Shown in pieces: positions 58,546 to 64,000 of a stretch of DNA of 64,000 nucleotides. Where the stretch lies: NCBI GenBank assembly GCA_047495785.1, contig JBLDXI010000055.1, positions 1,426,001-1,490,000 on the forward strand, read 5' to 3'. Source of the stretch: Lepidodermella squamata (Eukaryota > Gastrotricha). The notes below the pieces were generated by a model. That model was given only the letters and a program-made list of their open reading frames with translations. It had not been told where the DNA came from and searched no databases. The translations under genes were made by a program, and so were the position numbers. The stretch's first letter is position 1. Every line of letters begins with the position of its first letter.

Positions 58546-59812
58546 GACCTTTTACCTGTTTTTTGTTTTTGACATTAATTATTTTTTAATTCAAAACCAT
58601 TCGCAATAATTTATTTTAATACTGTTTTAATTACTAAAATTTTATTTTATGCAAACATGTTGCCGCAGGAATCCGCGCGCGAAACTTGACAAGTTTCTCT
58701 AGTTTTGAATCTCGACTGCACTGAAGTTAGCAGAAGTTTTCCAGCAGAATAGACTTCCACTTATGTTATATACCCCATTTTTTGTTATCCGGTGTTATGG
58801 ACCATGCCTAGCCGATAGAAAAAAAACCGCACCTCGATAACACGATTGTGACCCAGCTGCTTCGCCTCCGCCCATTCCTAGCGCTATGGCAGCTAGGAAA
58901 CGCATTCAAAACGCACGCCTCTCGATTGCCGTCGGTCAGTCGTGACAAATTTTCGGCCGATCACTCGCGTCTCAGCGGCGAATTATTACGCCGCAAATGC
59001 CCAGTGCGCGTGAATCCGCACGTTTTACCGGCGATCTACTTTCAGTTTGCCTCAAAAGTCCAAACGTAGGTAAGTCCAAAAGTAGGTTAAACGCTACGAG
59101 GGAAAAGCAGGTAACGCTATTTTTCCACGTTGAAGCTTATTCAATTTCCTATTGGAACAGTTGCTCTAATTTGCAGAACTTTTCTCCGTCGTTTCACCAG
59201 TGATCTTCTCGCAGTTTACCTTAAAACTGCCAGATATGGAGGAAATCGCACACTTAAACCTACTCCAAAGCTAAAAGGAAGAATGCGCGGCAATAATTTT
59301 GACGGCATTAATCTTTATCCTCGAGGATAATTTTGGGTTAAATATCACAGTAATTGACCGCCGGTTAACCGTGAATTCACCGTAAACATACCGTAAGATG
59401 CTACGTTTTCACCGCAGAAATGCCGTTTTTCTCCCCGCGACACAGCAAAAAATAACATGGCGCAAGAAAAATCGATAACGGCAGTACTTTTCCTATATTA
59501 TCTAAGCATGCTAATATAAGAGTAAACTGATCGTAGCCGCATCGTACACACATCGTAGTTTTTTTTCGGTGAACTACGATGTTGCTACGGTGTTGTTTTA
59601 GCGCATCGTAGCGTTTTAAAAATCGAAAATGTGCGCAAAACTTTATTATTTCATGCTTTGATTGCTGCTAATAGTCAACCACATTGATAAGAATGTCCTC
59701 ACCAAAAAGCATTACGATATATCACGTGATCATTTTCTGATAAATGGCTGATTTCAGCTTCGAGGTTTTTAATCGAATGGGTTAACTTTTTCGTTTGTCC
59801 GAATCATCTGAT
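58546..59812. other. AT-rich DNA leading to the satellite, no gene
   Basis: About 1.3 kb. It contains a T/A-rich block (58520-58650), short plus-strand frames without domains (58848-59330), and from 59530 a run of CATCGTAG-type words, including a 10-bp-arm inverted repeat (CATCGTAGTT 59551-59560 / AACTACGATG 59572-59581). The word GCATCGTAGC recurs at the right edge of the window beyond the satellite. Confidence 0.45.
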
Positions 59813-62800
59813 GACCTCATCTTTGGTACAAATGATGTCCCGGGAGTGGGCTATCCAGCAAAACTAACCTCGTCCAGTTTGGATTCTCCGTCGGGGCGCG
59901 CCGGGTGCCGGAAAATGCGTTCAAAACCGCACTTAATATCAATTTTCCGAGATTTGGGGTCACCTGGGCGCCCATAGGAGTCTCCTCCTGACCTCATCTT
60001 TGGTACAAATGATGTCCCGGGAGTGGGCTATCCAGCAAAACTAACCTCGTCCAGTTTGGATTCTCCGTCGGGGCGCGCCGGGTGCCGGAAAATGCGTTCA
60101 AAATCGCACTTAATATCAATTTTCCGAGATTTGGGGTCACCTGGGCGCCCATAGGAGTCTCCTCCTGACCTCATCTTTGGTACAAATGATGTCCCGGGAG
60201 TGGGCTATCCAGCAAAACTAACCTCGTCCAGTTTGGATTCTCCGTCGGGGCGCGCCGGGTGCCGGAAAATGCGTTCAAAATCGCACTTAATATCAATTTT
60301 CCGAGATTTGGGGTCACCTGGGCGCCCATAGGAGTCTCCTCCTGACCTCATCTTTGGTACAAATGATGTCCCGGGAGTGGGCTATCCAGCAAAACTAACC
60401 TCGTCCAGTTTGGATTCTCCGTCGGGGCGCGCCGGGTGCCGGAAAATGCGTACAAAATCGCACTTAATATCAATTTTCCGAGATTTGGGGTCACCTGGGC
60501 GCCCATAGGAGTCTCCTCCTGACCTCATCTTTGGTACAAATGATGTCCCGGGAGTGGGCTATCCAGCAAAACTAACCTCGTCCAGTTTGGATTCTCCGTC
60601 GGGGCGCGCCGGGTGCCGGAAAATGCGTTCAAAATCGCACTTAATATCAATTTTCCGAGATTTGGGGTCACCTGGGCGCCCATAGGAGTCTCCTCCTGAC
60701 CTCATCTTTGGTACAAATGATGTCCCGGGAGTGGGCTATCCAGCAAAACTAACCTCGTCCAGTTTGGATTCTCCGTCGGGGCGCGCCGGGTGCCGGAAAA
60801 TGCGTTCAAAACCGCACTTAATATCAATTTTCCGAGATTTGGGGTCACCTGGGCGCCCATAGGAGTCTCCTCCTGACCTCATCTTTGGTACAAATGATGT
60901 CCCGGGAGTGGGCTATCCAGCAAAACTAACCTCGTCCAGTTTGGATTCTCCGTCGGGGCGCGCCGGGTGCCGGAAAATGCGTACAAAATCGCACTTAATA
61001 TCAATTTTCCGAGATTTGGGGTCACCTGGGCGCCCATAGGAGTCTCCTCCTGACCTCATCTTTGGTACAAATGATGTCCCGGGAGTGGGCTATCCAGCAA
61101 AACTAACCTCGTCCAGTTTGGATTCTCCGTCGGGGCGCGCCGGGTGCCGGAAAATGCGTACAAAATCGCACTTAATATCAATTTTCCGAGATTTGGGGTC
61201 ACCTGGGCGCCCATAGGAGTCTCCTCCTGACCTCATCTTTGGTACAAATGATGTCCCGGGAGTGGGCTATCCAGCAAAACTAACCTCGTCCAGTTTGGAT
61301 TCTCCGTCGGGGCGCGCCGGGTGCCGGAAAATGCGTTCAAAACCGCACTTAATATCAATTTTCCGAGATTTGGGGTCACCTGGGCGCCCATAGGAGTCTC
61401 CTCCTGACCTCATCTTTGGTACAAATGATGTCCCGGGAGTGGGCTATCCAGCAAAACTAACCTCGTCCAGTTTGGATTCTCCGTCGGGGCGCGCCGGGTG
61501 CCGGAAAATGCGTACAAAATCGCACTTAATATCAATTTTCCGAGATTTGGGGTCACCTGGGCGCCCATAGGAGTCTCCTCCTGACCTCATCTTTGGTACA
61601 AATGATGTCCCGGGAGTGGGCTATCCAGCAAAACTAACCTCGTCCAGTTTGGATTCTCCGTCGGGGCGCGCCGGGTGCCGGAAAATGCGTTCAAAACCGC
61701 ACTTAATATCAATTTTCCGAGATTTGGGGTCACCTGGGCGCCCATAGGAGTCTCCTCCTGACCTCATCTTTGGTACAAATGATGTCCCGGGAGTGGGCTA
61801 TCCAGCAAAACTAACCTCGTCCAGTTTGGATTCTCCGTCGGGGCGCGCCGGGTGCCGGAAAATGCGTACAAAATCGCACTTAATATCAATTTTCCGAGAT
61901 TTGGGGTCACCTGGGCGCCCATAGGAGTCTCCTCCTGACCTCATCTTTGGTACAAATGATGTCCCGGGAGTGGGCTATCCGGCATAACTAACCTCGTCCA
62001 GTTTGGATTCTCCGTCGGGGCGCGCCGGGTGCCGGAAAATGCGTTCAAAATCGCACTTAATATCAATTTTCCGAGATTTGGGGTCACCTGGGCGCCCATA
62101 GGAGTCTCCTCCTGACCTCATCTTTGGTACAAATGATGTCCCGGGAGTGGGCTATCCAGCAAAACTAACCTCGTCCAGTTTGGATTCTCCGTCGGGGCGC
62201 GCCGGGTGCCGGAAAATGCGTTCAAAATCGCACTTAATATCAATTTTCCGAGATTTGGGGTCACCTGGGCGCCCATAGGAGTCTCCTCCTGACCTCATCT
62301 TTGGTACAAATGATGTCCCGGGAGTGGGCTATCCAGCAAAACTAACCTCGTCCAGTTTGGATTCTCCGTCGGGGCGCGCCGGGTGCCGGAAAATGCGTAC
62401 AAAATCGCACTTAATATCAATTTTCCGAGATTTGGGGTCACCTGGGCGCCCATAGGAGTCTCCTCCTGACCTCATCTTTGGTACAAATGATGTCCCGGGA
62501 GTGGGCTATCCAGCAAAACTAACCTCGTCCAGTTTGGATTCTCCGTCGGGGCGCGCCGGGTGCCGGAAAATGCGTACAAAATCGCACTTAATATCAATTT
62601 TCCGAGATTTGGGGTCACCTGGGCGCCCATAGGAGTCTCCTCCTGACCTCATCTTTGGTACAAATGATGTCCCGGGAGTGGGCTATCCAGCAAAACTAAC
62701 CTCGTCCAGTTTGGATTCTCCGTCGGGGCGCGCCGGGTGCCGGAAAATGCGTTCAAAATCGCACTTAATATCAATTTTCCGAGATTTGGGGTCACCTGGG

Positions 62801-63843
62801 CGCCCATAGGAGTCTCCTCCTGACCTCATCTTTGGTACAAATGATGTCCCGGGAGTGGGCTATCCAGCAAAACTAACCTCGTCCAGTTTGGATTCTCCGT
62901 CGGGGCGCGCCGGGTGCCGGAAAATGCGTTCAAAACCGCACTTAATATCAATTTTCCGAGATTTGGGGTCACCTGGGCGCCCATAGGAGTCTCCTCCTGA
63001 CCTCATCTTTGGTACAAATGATGTCCCGGGAGTGGGCTATCCAGCAAAACTAACCTCGTCCAGTTTGGATTCTCCGTCGGGGCGCGCCGGGTGCCGGAAA
63101 ATGCGTACAAAATCGCACTTAATATCAATTTTCCGAGATTTGGGGTCACCTGGGCGCCCATAGGAGTCTCCTCCTGACCTCATCTTTGGTACAAATGATG
63201 TCCCGGGAGTGGGCTATCCAGCAAAACTAACCTCGTCCAGTTTGGATTCTCCGTCGGGGCGCGCCGGGTGCCGGAAAATGCGTTCAAAACCGCACTTAAT
63301 ATCAATTTTCCGAGATTTGGGGTCACCTGGGCGCCCATAGGAGTCTCCTCCTGACCTCATCTTTGGTACAAATGATGTCCCGGGAGTGGGCTATCCAGCA
63401 AAACTAACCTCGTCCAGTTTGGATTCTCCGTCGGGGCGCGCCGGGTGCCGGAAAATGCGTACAAAATCGCACTTAATATCAATTTTCCGAGATTTGGGGT
63501 CACCTGGGCGCCCATAGGAGTCTCCTCCTGACCTCATCTTTGGTACAAATGATGTCCCGGGAGTGGGCTATCCAGCAAAACTAACCTCGTCCAGTTTGGA
63601 TTCTCCGTCGGGGCGCGCCGGGTGCCGGAAAATGCGTTCAAAACCGCACTTAATATCAATTTTCCGAGATTTGGGGTCACCTGGGCGCCCATAGGAGTCT
63701 CCTCCTGACCTCATCTTTGGTACAAATGATGTCCCGGGAGTGGGCTATCCGGCATAACTAACCTCGTCCAGTTTGGATTCTCCGTCGGGGCGCGCCGGGT
63801 GCCGGAAAATGCGTACAAAATCGCACTTAATATCAATTTTCCG
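59813..63843. repeat. 177-bp satellite array, 22 full copies plus a partial copy
   Basis: Unit starts fall exactly every 177 bp from 59813 to 63707; the last copy stops at 137 bp. Copies are almost identical. They differ mainly at three places: GCGTTC or GCGTAC, AAAACC or AAAATC, and CCAGCAAAAC or CCGGCATAAC (the latter only in units 13 and 23). The unit is GC-richer than its surroundings and holds CCCGGG, GGCGCGCC and GGGCGCCC. The length is 59 codons, but every frame has a stop in each unit, so the array is not coding. Such homogeneity points to recent amplification or gene conversion. The copy number in the assembly may be under-counted. Confidence 0.97.
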
Positions 63844-64000
63844 GCTGATTCTATATTTTTTCGAATTTTACTCTCCACAATTCCAAAATTTGAAAAAACG
63901 CGATTCCCCGTATAAGGAAGGTTTCTAGATGGTTTTCTATAAATTTTGGTTCAAATATACCCTTTTTCGAAATTTTCAAAAACGCATCGTAGCACCGTAG
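63844..64000. other. Right flank of the satellite
   Basis: AT-rich DNA that begins abruptly inside a satellite unit and ends with ACGCATCGTAGCACCGTAG. A closely related word (GCGCATCGTAGCG) lies left of the array near 59608. No gene. Confidence 0.5.

Noticed and set aside
59795-59977. Open frame inside the first satellite unit, with a unit length of exactly 59 codons
   Set aside because: Every frame meets a stop in each unit (TAG in the frame that looks best), so no repeat protein can run through the array.

Overview
This is animal nuclear DNA with compact genes. Introns are mostly about 45-100 nt with GT...TTTCAG-type borders, polyadenylation signals follow stop codons, and the gene content is metazoan: endo-alpha-mannosidase, alpha-arrestins, CD225/dispanin membrane proteins, MARCH-type E3 ligases, trypsin-like zymogens, a DTHD1-like death-domain protein and CDC5L. 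The short introns and pyrimidine-AG acceptors next to some start codons suggest a small-genome invertebrate (nematode-, tardigrade- or flatworm-like). I cannot name the species from sequence alone. Most exon chains below were rebuilt by hand: splice sites were accepted only when they kept frame and the total coding length was a multiple of three.

Layout. 0-5 kb: an exon of an unknown minus-strand gene, an intronless SABATH-type carboxyl methyltransferase and a sodium:solute symporter with an extra extracellular N-terminal domain. 5-8 kb: three CD225/dispanin-like genes and a Tc1/mariner-type MITE. 8-14 kb: an intronless CARD-like/NB-ARC/ankyrin gene, a rhodopsin-family GPCR and an unknown multipass membrane protein. 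14-24 kb: five tandem alpha-arrestin genes, all on the minus strand. 24-26 kb: two more dispanin-like genes with PPxY motifs. 27-30 kb: two MARCH-type RING-CH E3 ligase genes. 30-38 kb: a ZU5/death-domain protein and a Gln-rich protein. 39-44 kb: a 14-exon EF-hand/WD40 protein of WDR49/WDR64 type. 44-47 kb: MANEA. 47-51 kb: two trypsin-like zymogens. 54-56 kb: CDC5L. 56-59 kb: decayed retrotransposon pieces, one interrupted by a MITE with an 8-bp target duplication. 59.8-63.84 kb: 22.8 copies of a 177-bp satellite.

How the genes may work together. The stretch from 5 to 30 kb collects membrane-trafficking and ubiquitin-linked families: five dispanins (three with PPxY), five alpha-arrestins (three with PPxY) and two membrane E3 ligases, with an NLR-like sensor gene in the middle. 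PPxY motifs are ligands for NEDD4-family WW domains, and vertebrate IFITM3 carries one. A functional link within this neighbourhood is inference. What the sequence shows directly is clustering, local duplication and shared intron phases.
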